Below, one piece after another: positions 15,935 to 25,097 of a stretch of 64,000 nucleotides of DNA. The position numbers were made by a program, and so were the translations under genes. Positions within the stretch are counted from its first letter, which is position 1; every line of letters starts with the position of its first letter. The DNA lies in assembly GCA_023398165.1 (NCBI GenBank), contig JAEWSQ010000012.1, positions 186,001-250,000 on the forward strand, read 5' to 3'. The stretch comes from Spirochaetota bacterium (GTDB taxonomy: Bacteria > Spirochaetota > Spirochaetia > Treponematales > Treponemataceae). The notes beneath the pieces were generated by a model, which saw only the letters and a list, made by a program, of their open reading frames with translations, was not told where the DNA came from and made no database searches.

Positions 15935-17713
15935 ATGGCACGAAATAAATTTGATACTGATGAAGAACTCGATCCCGAGTTTAATCCGCATATTATAAAA
16001 AGACTTTTAAAATATCTTATACCCTATAAAAAAAGAATGCTGACAGCCGGTCTTTTTATGATTATAGCTTCATTTACATCGCTCTTGGGTCCTTTTCTGA
16101 CAAAAACCGCGATAGACATTGCGATTCCTAATAAAGATATACGGCTTTTAGTACTCTTGAGTTCTTTAATTTTATTAGGACTTTTTGTTGTCTGGCTTTT
16201 TTTAACACTGCGTTTTAAAATAATGTCAAAACTGGCGCAGGATATTATTGTAACTATACGAACTGATGTTTTTTCAAAAATACAGGCGCTTCCTTTCACG
16301 TACTTTGATACAAGGCCGCATGGAAAAATTTTAATCAGGGTTGTAAATTATGTTAACTCATTAAGCGATCTTCTGTCCAACGGAATCATTCAGCTTATAA
16401 CAGACTTATTCAATATAGTTGTTATTGTCGGTTTTATGCTGTTTATTAATCCTAAGCTTACACTGGTTACCCTTGCTACTGTTCCTGTGCTTTTCATAAC
16501 GGTAATAATCATGAAAAAGAAGCAGCATGCGGCATGGCAGCTTGTGAGTCATAAACAGGCGAACTTGAATGCATATTTGAGCGAAAGCTTAAACGGGATG
16601 AAAATAACCCAGTCTTTTGCCCGTGAAAAAGAGAATAAAAAAATCTTTTCAAATCTGTGCGGAGAATGGAAAAACGCCTGGATGCCTGCGGTAATTCGGA
16701 ACTTTTTAATATGGCCGATAATCGATAATCTTTCTACAATCGGCGTTTCTCTTGTCTATTTTGCCGGAATTATGTGGTTTGCAGATCCTGTTTCTGTCGG
16801 AACTCTTGTGGCTTTTGCCGGATACATCTGGCGTTTCTGGTTTCCGATTCAAAATATTGGAAACTTTTACAATAATATGGTCACCACTGGAGCCTATATG
16901 GAACGTATTTTTGAACTTCTCGATGAACCAGTGGAAGTGTCCGACATTCCAGGCGCAGTTGAGCTTCCTCCTATACGGGGACATGTGGAATTCTCGAATG
17001 TCAATTTTTCCTATGAGAAGGGTATTCCGATCCTTAAAGATGTTAATTATGTTATTACACCGGGAACTACAGTTGCGATTGTAGGACCTACAGGAGCAGG
17101 AAAAACAACCATTGTTAATCTTCTTTCCCGTTTTTATAATCCCGATTCAGGACAGGTTCTAATAGACGGAATCGATCTAAAATCTGTTCAAATCCGCTCC
17201 GTACGGAAACAGGTCGGTGTTATGCTTCAGGATAGTTTTTTGTTTTCGGGCACGATAATGGATAATATACGCTACGGAAAGCTCGATGCAGCAGATGAAG
17301 AAGTGATTGCTGCAGCAAAGGCTGTACAGGCTCATGAATTTATAAGCGCATACCCTGACGGCTACAATACACAGGTGAATGAGCGCGGTTCAGGATTATC
17401 AGCAGGACAGAGGCAGCTTATAAGTTTTGCACGCGTTCTTTTAGCAGATCCGAGAATTCTCATTTTGGATGAGGCAACGTCGTCTGTAGATACTGAAACT
17501 GAAAGGGCTATACAATCAGGTCTCACGCAGCTTTTAAAAGGCAGAACGTCATTTATTATTGCGCACCGGCTTTCCACCATCCGCAATGCTGATATTATTT
17601 TCTTTATTCAGGGTGGAAAAATTATGGAATCCGGTACTCATGAAGAACTGACAAAACTCGGCGGTCATTATAGTAAGCTTTATAAAAATACCGATCTTGG
17701 TGAAGTTGTTTAA
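15935..17713 (+). CDS. ABC exporter half-transporter with catalytic Walker B (subunit 2)
   Basis: This 592-residue six-TM plus ATPase protein is the partner of the preceding gene. Walker A is GPTGAGKTT and Walker B ends ILILDEATSSVD with the catalytic Glu. The signature is LSAGQ, in which Ala replaces the second Gly of LSGGQ. In a heterodimer each site pairs Walker A/B of one chain with the signature of the other. The deviant LSAGQ here therefore faces the deviant Asp of subunit 1, forming one degenerate site, and the other site is fully canonical. Start follows AAGGAGA. It is inner-membrane located; substrate unknown. Confidence 0.92.
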   Translation: MARNKFDTDEELDPEFNPHIIKRLLKYLIPYKKRMLTAGLFMIIASFTSLLGPFLTKTAIDIAIPNKDIRLLVLLSSLILLGLFVVWLFLTLRFKIMSKLAQDIIVTIRTDVFSKIQALPFTYFDTRPHGKILIRVVNYVNSLSDLLSNGIIQLITDLFNIVVIVGFMLFINPKLTLVTLATVPVLFITVIIMKKKQHAAWQLVSHKQANLNAYLSESLNGMKITQSFAREKENKKIFSNLCGEWKNAWMPAVIRNFLIWPIIDNLSTIGVSLVYFAGIMWFADPVSVGTLVAFAGYIWRFWFPIQNIGNFYNNMVTTGAYMERIFELLDEPVEVSDIPGAVELPPIRGHVEFSNVNFSYEKGIPILKDVNYVITPGTTVAIVGPTGAGKTTIVNLLSRFYNPDSGQVLIDGIDLKSVQIRSVRKQVGVMLQDSFLFSGTIMDNIRYGKLDAADEEVIAAAKAVQAHEFISAYPDGYNTQVNERGSGLSAGQRQLISFARVLLADPRILILDEATSSVDTETERAIQSGLTQLLKGRTSFIIAHRLSTIRNADIIFFIQGGKIMESGTHEELTKLGGHYSKLYKNTDLGEVV

Positions 17714-17739
17714 TAAAACACAGCTAAAGTGGTATAATG

Positions 17740-17778
17740 CACCTGCCGTTATATAATGTATAGTAAACAAGGCAGGTG
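17740..17778 (+). promoter_or_regulatory. Inverted repeat enclosing a -10 element, upstream of the MCP gene
   Basis: CACCTGCC (17740-17747) and GGCAGGTG (17771-17778) are exact complements 23 bp apart. TATAAT occurs just upstream (17733-17738) and again between the arms (17752-17757). The right arm contains the ribosome site of the MCP gene. The pair could be an operator, or in a longer transcript a hairpin hiding the ribosome site; a terminator is unlikely because no T tract follows. Confidence 0.45.
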
Positions 17779-17783
17779 TATTT

Positions 17784-19625
17784 ATGGCTTATGATCGTCC
17801 CTCAAGAAAAATACTTTTATTTAACTGGCTTATTTTTAATGCCCCGATTACTTTTTTTAATATTCAGCTTTTTTATACAGGAATATTTACAAGACAGGAA
17901 GCCGGACGGCTTGTACAAAGTCCTGTAGTGATTCTTTTTGTTGCTTTTTTTACAATTACACCCTTTATTCTCTACAGATTAATTATGCCCAGGCTTTTAT
18001 CCTACAGAGAGGGTAAAATAACTATGGAGAAAGCCAATAAGCTGTATCAGCTGTATACTAAAATTTCAATGTATACTCCTATTCTATTAAATTTACTTCT
18101 AGGTGTTATACTTCTTGGAGTTTTAGGGGAAGATACATCCGGGTTTGTGAAAGCTTCTTTTATGCTTCAGTGTACCGGCAGTGTTTTCTTATTCAGCCTT
18201 TTCTTTTATGTGTATTTTCTTCAGATCATAGAAAAGTTTTTGTGGTTTATTCCTTTGAGAAAAGAGTTTTTAAGTCTTTCATTGACAATGAGGAGTATTT
18301 TGGTTGCATTTTTCTCAATTAGCGGTACGTTATGCATCAGTATAGCGCCCCTGCTCAGTATAAAGTCTCAGGATATGATGGTATCGGTAGTACTCACAAA
18401 AGTACTTCCTCTGTCAATAATTGCATGCGGTCTGGGTATAGGCGATTTTTATAAGATGATGAAAGGTATGTCTGACCGCGTGGCGGTGATAAATATATTT
18501 GCCGAAAAAATAGCCGAAGGGGATTTTAAAAATCAGACCATTCCGGTAACAAGCAGGGACGAGTTCGGAATTATGGTAAACGACCTGAATCTTTTTACGA
18601 AAAACACAGTAGGTCTTGTAAGCGGTATTCAAAAAAATGTCTCGCTGACTCAAAGTGCAGCCCGGAAGCTTATTGCAAATATGAATGAGACCCAAAAAAG
18701 TCTTGAGAATTTAATTGCACAGGCGGGTACAGTACAAAATGAAATGGAGAATCAATCTTCCGGCGTGGAAGAAGCACAGGCTACTGTAAGAGAAATAAGC
18801 AAATCAATTAATGCTCTTTCTGCAAGTGTAGAAACACAGGCGGCAAATGTTACGCAGGTTTCCTCCGCAGTGGAGCAAATGGTTGCAAATATACGCTCGG
18901 TAACAATGATATTGGAAAAAAACGCAAAAGCTACAAATGAACTTGATGCGGAAGTGGAAAAAGGACAGCGAAAAGTAAGTTTTGCGGCCGAAAAAGCACA
19001 GATCATCTACACAGAATCCGAGGGAATGCTTGAAGCCAGCCGGATAATTCAGAGTATTGCAGAACAGACAAATATGCTTGCAATGAATGCGGCAATAGAA
19101 GCAGCTCACGCAGGAGAAGCGGGAAAAGGGTTTGCCGTTGTTGCAGATGAAATAAGAAAACTATCTGAAGATACAAATGATCAGAGTAAAGAAATAACAA
19201 ACAGGCTGAAAGAACTGAGTTTAAATATAGAAGAGGTCTCGCAAAACACGAAAGAAGCGGAAAAACAGTTTCTCGCTATATCGCGCCTGTCGCAGGATGT
19301 TAAATCCCAGGAACAGGTAATAATGAATGCTATGCATGAGCAAAGCACCGGAAACGAGCAGGTTCTCGGAGCAATGCGCTCAATACAGGAAATAACTATT
19401 AGTGTCAAAGACAGCTCTGTTCAAATGCTTTCAGGAAGCAGAGAAGTTGCAGTGGAAATGGAAAAACTTGAACAAACAACTGGAGCTGTCAACGAATCTG
19501 TACAGAAGATGATGACATTTGCAGGTACAATTTCCGGAATAGTAGATGAGACTAAGAATACATCAGTTGAAAATGAGAAAGCAGCTATGGACTTGTCAAA
19601 AGAGGCCTCAAAGTTTAGATTGTGA
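17784..19625 (+). CDS. Methyl-accepting chemotaxis protein
   Basis: The 613-residue protein has about six hydrophobic segments in residues 1-220 and no evident periplasmic sensor domain. A HAMP-like region follows (IAEGDFKNQTIPVTSRDEFGIMVNDLN, ~240-275), then a long coiled-coil signalling domain. The tip motif is AMNAAIEAAHAGEAGKGFAVVADEIRKLSE, the binding site for CheA/CheW. Glutamine/glutamate-rich heptads on both sides are the methylation helices. Spirochaetes use many such receptors to bias flagellar motors. The multi-span N terminus suggests sensing at or within the membrane. Start follows GGCAGGTG and has an unusual inverted repeat upstream. The mntP gene begins 26 nt downstream. Confidence 0.93.
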   Translation: MAYDRPSRKILLFNWLIFNAPITFFNIQLFYTGIFTRQEAGRLVQSPVVILFVAFFTITPFILYRLIMPRLLSYREGKITMEKANKLYQLYTKISMYTPILLNLLLGVILLGVLGEDTSGFVKASFMLQCTGSVFLFSLFFYVYFLQIIEKFLWFIPLRKEFLSLSLTMRSILVAFFSISGTLCISIAPLLSIKSQDMMVSVVLTKVLPLSIIACGLGIGDFYKMMKGMSDRVAVINIFAEKIAEGDFKNQTIPVTSRDEFGIMVNDLNLFTKNTVGLVSGIQKNVSLTQSAARKLIANMNETQKSLENLIAQAGTVQNEMENQSSGVEEAQATVREISKSINALSASVETQAANVTQVSSAVEQMVANIRSVTMILEKNAKATNELDAEVEKGQRKVSFAAEKAQIIYTESEGMLEASRIIQSIAEQTNMLAMNAAIEAAHAGEAGKGFAVVADEIRKLSEDTNDQSKEITNRLKELSLNIEEVSQNTKEAEKQFLAISRLSQDVKSQEQVIMNAMHEQSTGNEQVLGAMRSIQEITISVKDSSVQMLSGSREVAVEMEKLEQTTGAVNESVQKMMTFAGTISGIVDETKNTSVENEKAAMDLSKEASKFRL

Positions 19626-19651
19626 TGATATTTATGTAAAAGGAATCTGTT

Positions 19652-20227
19652 GTGGGCTTTGTTGAAGTTTTTTTAATTGGTGTCGGTTTGTCGATGGATG
19701 CTTTCGCAGTATCAATATGCAAAGGCTTATCTATGAGGCAGAAGGATGCCGGGAAAAGTATACTGATTGCGGTATTCTTCGGCTTTTTTCAGGCGTTAAT
19801 GCCTCTTATCGGCTGGCTCTTGGGTTCAAGTTTTGAAAAATATATTACCGCTGTGGATCATTGGATTGTTTTTGCTCTTCTTTTTCTTTTAGGCGCCAAA
19901 ATGATAGTTGAATCATTAAAGAAAGATGCGGATTCCTGCCCGGCCGAACCGCAAAAAAGCGGACCTGCAGAAATAAAGCAGCTTTTTTTGCTGGCAATAG
20001 CAACAAGTATAGATGCCCTCGCGGTAGGTATAACCTTTGCATTTTTAAAGGTAAAAATTTTACCATCATGTCTCATAATAGGTACTACAACGCTGATTAT
20101 TTCATTTATGGGTGTATGTCTTGGATCAAAATTCGGTTCCCGGTTTAAAAGTAAAGCTGAATTTGCAGGCGGAATACTACTTATTGCTCTGGGAATAAAA
20201 ATAATCATTGAGCATATTGGTATATAA
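19652..20227 (+). CDS. mntP: Manganese efflux pump MntP
   Basis: This is a 191-residue protein with six membrane spans in two repeated halves. Each half carries the family motif around a conserved Asp: GLSMDAFAVSICKGLSM in the first and ATSIDALAVGITFAF in the second. The Asp residues bind Mn(II) for export. A short charged loop (ESLKKDADSCPAEPQ) separates the halves. Start is GTG at 19652, preceded by AAAGGAA. It lies 26 nt after the MCP and 10 nt before the next membrane protein, so it may be co-transcribed with both. Confidence 0.92.
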   Translation: MGFVEVFLIGVGLSMDAFAVSICKGLSMRQKDAGKSILIAVFFGFFQALMPLIGWLLGSSFEKYITAVDHWIVFALLFLLGAKMIVESLKKDADSCPAEPQKSGPAEIKQLFLLAIATSIDALAVGITFAFLKVKILPSCLIIGTTTLIISFMGVCLGSKFGSRFKSKAEFAGGILLIALGIKIIIEHIGI

Positions 20228-20237
20228 CAGGCACAAA

Positions 20238-21056
20238 ATGGATATATATTCACTGGTATTGATTTTTAGCGCTTACAGCTTCATTGGATATATTTGTGAG
20301 GTTGTCTATGTATCTTCTATCCAAAAAAGGTTTGTTGACCGCGGTTTTTTAAACGGTCCTTTCTGTCCTGTATACGGATTCGGCGCCTTACTTGTTATTT
20401 TCTTATTGCAACCTGTTTCAAATCACATTCTTCTTCTCTTTATAAGTGCTTTGCTGCTTACCTCTTCGCTGGAATACCTTACCGGCTGGCTCTTGGAAAC
20501 GCTGTTTAATACAAAATGGTGGGATTATTCACAGTATAAATTCAATATAAAAGGGCGGGTTTGCCTTCTAAATTCGGTGTTGTTTGCTATTATGAGCGTT
20601 ATTGCCGTGTACGGAATACATCCCGTTTTACTTTCTCTATTAGCAGGAATTCCGTCCTTCTTGATTGATAAAATAGCAGTATGTCTTTTACTGTATTTTA
20701 CTGCGGATCTTTTACTGTCGCTCAAGAAAATTATTACTCTTAATGAACATTTACTGCTTCTGGGCGAATTTGCTGAAAGTTTGAAGGAAAAATTCGGAAG
20801 CGAGCAGTGGTTTACAGGAACGAGTATCCGTGATATTTTCAAGGCTATTTCTGAGCGTACTCCGCAGGAGAAGGAAAGACTGCATATTACTCCTGCGCTC
20901 ATGGGCAAGATAGAAAGCTTTTCCCGGAGAACACGAAATCTAGATGCTTTTATCAGGAAGTTTCCTTCTATAACTAGCCGCCGTTACTCAATTTCACTGG
21001 AACATATTAAAGATAGAATCGAACAGTACATAAAAAATAGAAAAGCACATAAATAA
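20238..21056 (+). CDS. CmpB-family membrane protein (putative ABC transporter permease)
   Basis: The ~272-residue protein has five hydrophobic segments in the first two thirds and a soluble basic C-terminal tail. The motif RGFLNGPFCPVYGFGALL, followed by LTSSLEYLTGWLLETLF and WWDYS, is typical of the family annotated as ABC-transporter permease type CmpB (PF06541). Its actual function is not established, and no ATPase partner lies next to it. Start ATG 20238 was chosen over an in-frame upstream codon at 20208 that overlaps mntP; its ribosome site (CAGG) is weak. It ends ~100 bp before the acyl-CoA synthetase promoter region. Confidence 0.75.
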   Translation: MDIYSLVLIFSAYSFIGYICEVVYVSSIQKRFVDRGFLNGPFCPVYGFGALLVIFLLQPVSNHILLLFISALLLTSSLEYLTGWLLETLFNTKWWDYSQYKFNIKGRVCLLNSVLFAIMSVIAVYGIHPVLLSLLAGIPSFLIDKIAVCLLLYFTADLLLSLKKIITLNEHLLLLGEFAESLKEKFGSEQWFTGTSIRDIFKAISERTPQEKERLHITPALMGKIESFSRRTRNLDAFIRKFPSITSRRYSISLEHIKDRIEQYIKNRKAHK

Positions 21057-21161
21057 TTAACCTTGTCAGATACGGAAATTCCGGTTATAATTACTCATAT
21101 TATCAAAATGACATAGCGTGATATACTGTCATAATTTATAATCTACATAGGGAGTCTCTGT

Positions 21162-23069
21162 ATGGAAAATACTCTGCCCAAAATACTAAGAGAGGTTGCC
21201 GGAAAATATCCGGATGTTTATGCCCAGTATACACGGAAAAATGACGGTTCGTTTGTTCCTAACACCTATAAAGAATTTTATAACACTACGCTGGATTTCG
21301 GTGCCGGGTTATTGTCGCTGGGTATTAAGAAGGGCGACCATGTTGGTTTAATTGCGGATGATAGAAAAGAATGGCAGCAGTCAAGTATGGGAATTATGGC
21401 AATAGGGGCTGCCGATGTTCCGCGGGGCTGTGATGCCACAGAAAAAGACCTGTCATATATACTGTCGTTTGCGGAATGCCGTACGGTCATTGCTGAAAAC
21501 GAGGCTCAGGTACGTAAAATACTTTCAATAAAGCAGTCTCTTCCTCATTTGGAGCGTTTAATATCTTTCGATGCAGTATCTGATGCTGCTGTTTTAGAAG
21601 CTAAAAGTCAGGCTTTGAGTGTAATTCAGTTTTCCGATGTTACTTCAGCAGGGAAACAGTACAGACGGGACAACTCAGGTGTCGTCGAAGCACAGATAGA
21701 TAACGGTAATCCGGAAGATACAGCCTGTATTATTTTTACATCAGGTACGACAGGCGAACCGAAAGGGGTTATGCTTTGTCATAGAAACTTTACCGTTCAG
21801 CTTGATGAACTGCCTGAGCGTATTCCATTAAAGCCTGGAGACAAGGCTTTGTGTGTACTTCCTGTATGGCACTCATTCCAGCGCTTGTGTGAATATGTAA
21901 TAATCTGCCAGGCGGGTGCTATGTGCTATTCAAAACCCATAGGCAGCATTCTTCTCGCCGACTTTGCCGCTTTGAATCCCCAATTGATGCCGGCGGTACC
22001 GCGTGTTTTTGAAGCGGTTTATGAAGGCGTACAGAGAACTATGAGAAAAACAGGCGGGGTGAAATTTATACTGTTCAAATTCTTTGTCGCAGCGGGAATT
22101 CTGCAGAGTAAAATTGACCGTGTTTTATTTAGAAAAACAGCTTTCTTTAAAAAAAGAGTACTGGTTTTAGACTGGCTCATGCTGATTCTTCCCTGGCTTA
22201 TTCTTACTCCGCTAAAAGCCCTCGGCGGCGTTCTGGTATTTAAAAAGATCCGTGCAAAGCTCGGTAATGCATTTTCAGGCGGTGTTTCAGGAGGCGGAGC
22301 ACTTCCGCCCGCTGTTGATCAATTCTTTTGGGCAGTCGGTGTCAATATTGTGGAAGGTTATGGACTTACAGAGACAGCCCCCGTTGTTTCTGTTCGCCCA
22401 ATGAGTAAACCTGTTTTCGGAACAGTAGGAAAGCCGATCCGCGGAGTTGAAGTAAAAATAACCGGTGAAAACGGTGAAGTACTGCCGCCTGGAAAAAAAG
22501 GAACCGTAATGGTACGGGGCGGTATTGTTATGAAGGGTTACTATAAAAAAGATGAACTTACTGCAAAGGTCTTGAGCAAAGATCTCTGGCTCGACACGGG
22601 TGATTTGGGTATGCTGACCATTAACGGAGAGCTTGTTCTCCGGGGCAGAAAAAAAGATACCATCGTACTGCGCGGCGGAGAAAACGTTGAACCGCTCCCG
22701 ATAGAGATGAGATTAAAAGAATGCCGGTTCATTTCACAATGTGTTATTGTAGGACAGGATGAACGGTATTTGAGCGCCTTGATTGTTCCTGCGCAGGATG
22801 AAGTTGAAAATTATGCAAAGCAGAACAGTATTTCTTTTACTTCATACAGTGAACTTTTAAATAATGCAGAAATTCAGAAACTTTTCGATACTGAAATACA
22901 GGGTCTGGTGAATTCAAAAAGCGGATTTAAAATTTTTGAAAAAATTGCCCGTTTTGCGCTGCTCAAAAAGCCGTTCGAAGTCGGAGTTGAACTCTCTGCA
23001 AAACAGGAAATTATGCGGTACAAACTGCCTGAATTATATGCTAAAGAAATGAAAATTCTCTATAAATAA
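21162..23069 (+). CDS. Long-chain acyl-CoA synthetase / AMP-forming ligase
   Basis: The 635-residue enzyme carries all adenylate-forming family motifs. The P-loop is IIFTSGTTGEPKGVML, A5 is VEGYGLTETAP and A7/A8 is LDTGDLGMLTINGELVLRGRKKD. The final Lys is in SAKQEIMRYKL. A central hydrophobic insert (residues ~320-360) resembles the membrane-contact region of long-chain fatty acyl-CoA synthetases in spirochaetes and plants. It converts fatty acid, ATP and CoA to acyl-CoA, probably at the membrane face. GGGAG precedes the ATG. It stands alone, with a short inverted repeat (TGACA...TGTCA) about 45 bp upstream. Confidence 0.93.
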   Translation: MENTLPKILREVAGKYPDVYAQYTRKNDGSFVPNTYKEFYNTTLDFGAGLLSLGIKKGDHVGLIADDRKEWQQSSMGIMAIGAADVPRGCDATEKDLSYILSFAECRTVIAENEAQVRKILSIKQSLPHLERLISFDAVSDAAVLEAKSQALSVIQFSDVTSAGKQYRRDNSGVVEAQIDNGNPEDTACIIFTSGTTGEPKGVMLCHRNFTVQLDELPERIPLKPGDKALCVLPVWHSFQRLCEYVIICQAGAMCYSKPIGSILLADFAALNPQLMPAVPRVFEAVYEGVQRTMRKTGGVKFILFKFFVAAGILQSKIDRVLFRKTAFFKKRVLVLDWLMLILPWLILTPLKALGGVLVFKKIRAKLGNAFSGGVSGGGALPPAVDQFFWAVGVNIVEGYGLTETAPVVSVRPMSKPVFGTVGKPIRGVEVKITGENGEVLPPGKKGTVMVRGGIVMKGYYKKDELTAKVLSKDLWLDTGDLGMLTINGELVLRGRKKDTIVLRGGENVEPLPIEMRLKECRFISQCVIVGQDERYLSALIVPAQDEVENYAKQNSISFTSYSELLNNAEIQKLFDTEIQGLVNSKSGFKIFEKIARFALLKKPFEVGVELSAKQEIMRYKLPELYAKEMKILYK

Positions 23070-23070
23070 G

Positions 23071-23961
23071 CTATTTTTCAGAATATAGAAGAATGTCAGG
23101 GCGGTATTCAAAGTGCATGTTATCCCAGATGAGCCACTTTCCCCCCCAGACAAACCCTTCTTCTTCAAAGACGGATAGTACCTTACTAGGAGGTATCCAT
23201 CGCAGTTTTAAAGGGGTAAGCATCCAGTTTTCTTCATTTATATCTTTAGTCCACATCCAGTAAATTTCATAGACATTCATTTTTTTAGGCAGAATATCTA
23301 TACTGATGCCCCAGCTGTGGGTAGAACGTGCGCTTACATCGCGGATGTCGCGCCAGTTATACCCGCTTATATTTCCGAGGCTTTCAAGAAATTTTTTTAC
23401 TGCCTCATCAGTTTTGGCTTCATTGGTAAGCCTTGTCTGTACTCTTTTGACTGCAGGAAGAATATCTTCATGAATAATTATTTTCCTGCCCAGAAATTCT
23501 ACTTGTATTATATGTTTAAGAACTTCGTTTTCAGTTTTACCGTCATATAAGGCATCCAGAAGAAAGTTAATTGATTTTTCTTTTACTTCGCCGTTTGAAC
23601 GGGTCTCTGCCAATTTCCGGAGAGATTCAATTTCCTGTAAAGAAAATGTTTCTGGATCTTTTACTGCATCGGCATAGGTATATGAAAAAACAGGGTCGTA
23701 AGAAGCAAAGTCTTGAATAAGCTGTTCAGGAAGCAGACGGCCATCTTTCCAATAGAGAAGCGTTGCTTTGTCATGAGCTGTAATGAGAAGACTCCATAAT
23801 GATTTTGTTCTGTCAAAAATAGGAATAAAGGACTTTTCAGGATACGCCTTCTGAAGATACGATGTAAGAATCCAAGATTCATCAGAACCTGTTGAGCTTT
23901 GCGAAGAAGCTATAAGAGAAGTAAAAAGAAGAAGTCCTATTATGAAGCAGTATCTGCGCAT
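23071..23961 (-). CDS. Exported M15-family peptidase (D,D-carboxypeptidase/endopeptidase type)
   Basis: The 296-residue product has an N-terminal signal peptide (RRYCFIIGLLLFTSLIASSQS). Near the C terminus are the zinc ligands of the M15 family: STHSWGISIDI (His then Asp seven residues on) and WDNMHFEYRP (final His). The ~180 residues between signal and catalytic core are not recognisable as a separate domain. Such enzymes trim peptidoglycan stem peptides in the periplasm. It is the last gene of the minus-strand housekeeping run and ends 1 bp from the convergent acyl-CoA synthetase gene. Confidence 0.82.
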   Translation of the reverse strand: MRRYCFIIGLLLFTSLIASSQSSTGSDESWILTSYLQKAYPEKSFIPIFDRTKSLWSLLITAHDKATLLYWKDGRLLPEQLIQDFASYDPVFSYTYADAVKDPETFSLQEIESLRKLAETRSNGEVKEKSINFLLDALYDGKTENEVLKHIIQVEFLGRKIIIHEDILPAVKRVQTRLTNEAKTDEAVKKFLESLGNISGYNWRDIRDVSARSTHSWGISIDILPKKMNVYEIYWMWTKDINEENWMLTPLKLRWIPPSKVLSVFEEEGFVWGGKWLIWDNMHFEYRPDILLYSEK

Positions 23962-23984
23962 TTTATTAGTATAATACGAAATTT

Positions 23985-25097
23985 CTATTCTTCCTTTTTT
24001 GAGAGTATTTGAGCGGAATCATTGCTGATTATCATATCGAGTACACTGAAAAATAAAATAACTACAAGGGGCCCGAGAATAAGCCCGTTGATGCCGAAAA
24101 TTTGTATTCCTCCCAGTATTGCAAAAAATATAATAAGCGGGTGAACGTTTATTCTTTCCTTGAGGAAAAAAGGGCGGAGAAAGTTATCCAGAAAACTTAT
24201 GCAGAAGGCGGAAAGCAGCAGAAAGAGAATTCCTTTCCAAACCGGACCCGTAAAAATCATGATAATACCAATAGGTGCCCAGACTATTGCAGAACCGAAC
24301 AAGGGAATAAAGGAAGCAAACATAAGCACAACAGAAAATAAAAGAGCTGCATTTACAGAAAAAATTTTCATCAAAATGAAAGCGGCACAGCCCTGATACA
24401 GTGCAACAAGAACATAGCCCGATATTAAACCCTTTATAGTCTCTGAGAATTTAGACGCAAGTGTTTTCATGTGAAGGGGTTTTAAGGGAACAGCTTTTGC
24501 GAATAACGAGAAAAGATAACCGGCATCAAGAAAAAAGAAGTAAAGAATAAAAACAAAAAAAACAAAGGAAAGAATAAGTCTTCCGGTTTTTTCAATTATG
24601 TTGGTCGATAGACTAAAAAGATTATTACTGTAGTTTTGTATGTAAGAAAGAATGGTAGAACGTATATTTACTTCTTCCAAATTGATACTGGCAAGGCCGT
24701 CAAGCCCGAAATTCTTTACGAGTCCGTTCAATGTTTGAATAATGGAAGAATCCTGCAGGAAAGAAGGATTATTATGTAAAAAAACCTCAACTTCATTTAA
24801 GGTAGAAATCAATTGAGTAATAACCTGAAAAAGAATGAAGGCAAGAGGGCCTGCGATTAAAAGGACAGTTCCTATTGAAAATGCAGCTGCTAAAAGATGC
24901 CTTTTTAGATCATACGTTTTTTTTTCAGGAGACATTTTCCTTACAATTTTTTTCTGCAGCGGCGATAGAGCTATGTAAAAAAGGGCTGCAATTAAAATTA
25001 CATTAAAGAAGGGAAAGAGAATTCCAACAAGAAGACTAAAAAGCAGTATAAAAAGCGCAAACAAAAAAATTGTCTGCAGTGTTAATTTATGAGTCAT
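23985..25097 (-). CDS. AI-2E/PerM-family membrane transporter
   Basis: The ~370-residue protein has paired N-terminal spans, a soluble segment (residues ~105-155), then a cluster of spans with family motifs (FIPLFGSAIVWAPIGI, LRPFFLKERINVHPLIIFFAILGG). Members are putative exporters or ion antiporters; the AI-2 role of E. coli TqsA should not be assumed. Start ATG 25097 is preferred because GGAGG lies 5 nt upstream. The start overlaps the end of the Rsm22-like gene by 11 bp, suggesting translational coupling. Confidence 0.88.
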   Translation of the reverse strand: MTHKLTLQTIFLFALFILLFSLLVGILFPFFNVILIAALFYIALSPLQKKIVRKMSPEKKTYDLKRHLLAAAFSIGTVLLIAGPLAFILFQVITQLISTLNEVEVFLHNNPSFLQDSSIIQTLNGLVKNFGLDGLASINLEEVNIRSTILSYIQNYSNNLFSLSTNIIEKTGRLILSFVFFVFILYFFFLDAGYLFSLFAKAVPLKPLHMKTLASKFSETIKGLISGYVLVALYQGCAAFILMKIFSVNAALLFSVVLMFASFIPLFGSAIVWAPIGIIMIFTGPVWKGILFLLLSAFCISFLDNFLRPFFLKERINVHPLIIFFAILGGIQIFGINGLILGPLVVILFFSVLDMIISNDSAQILSKKEE

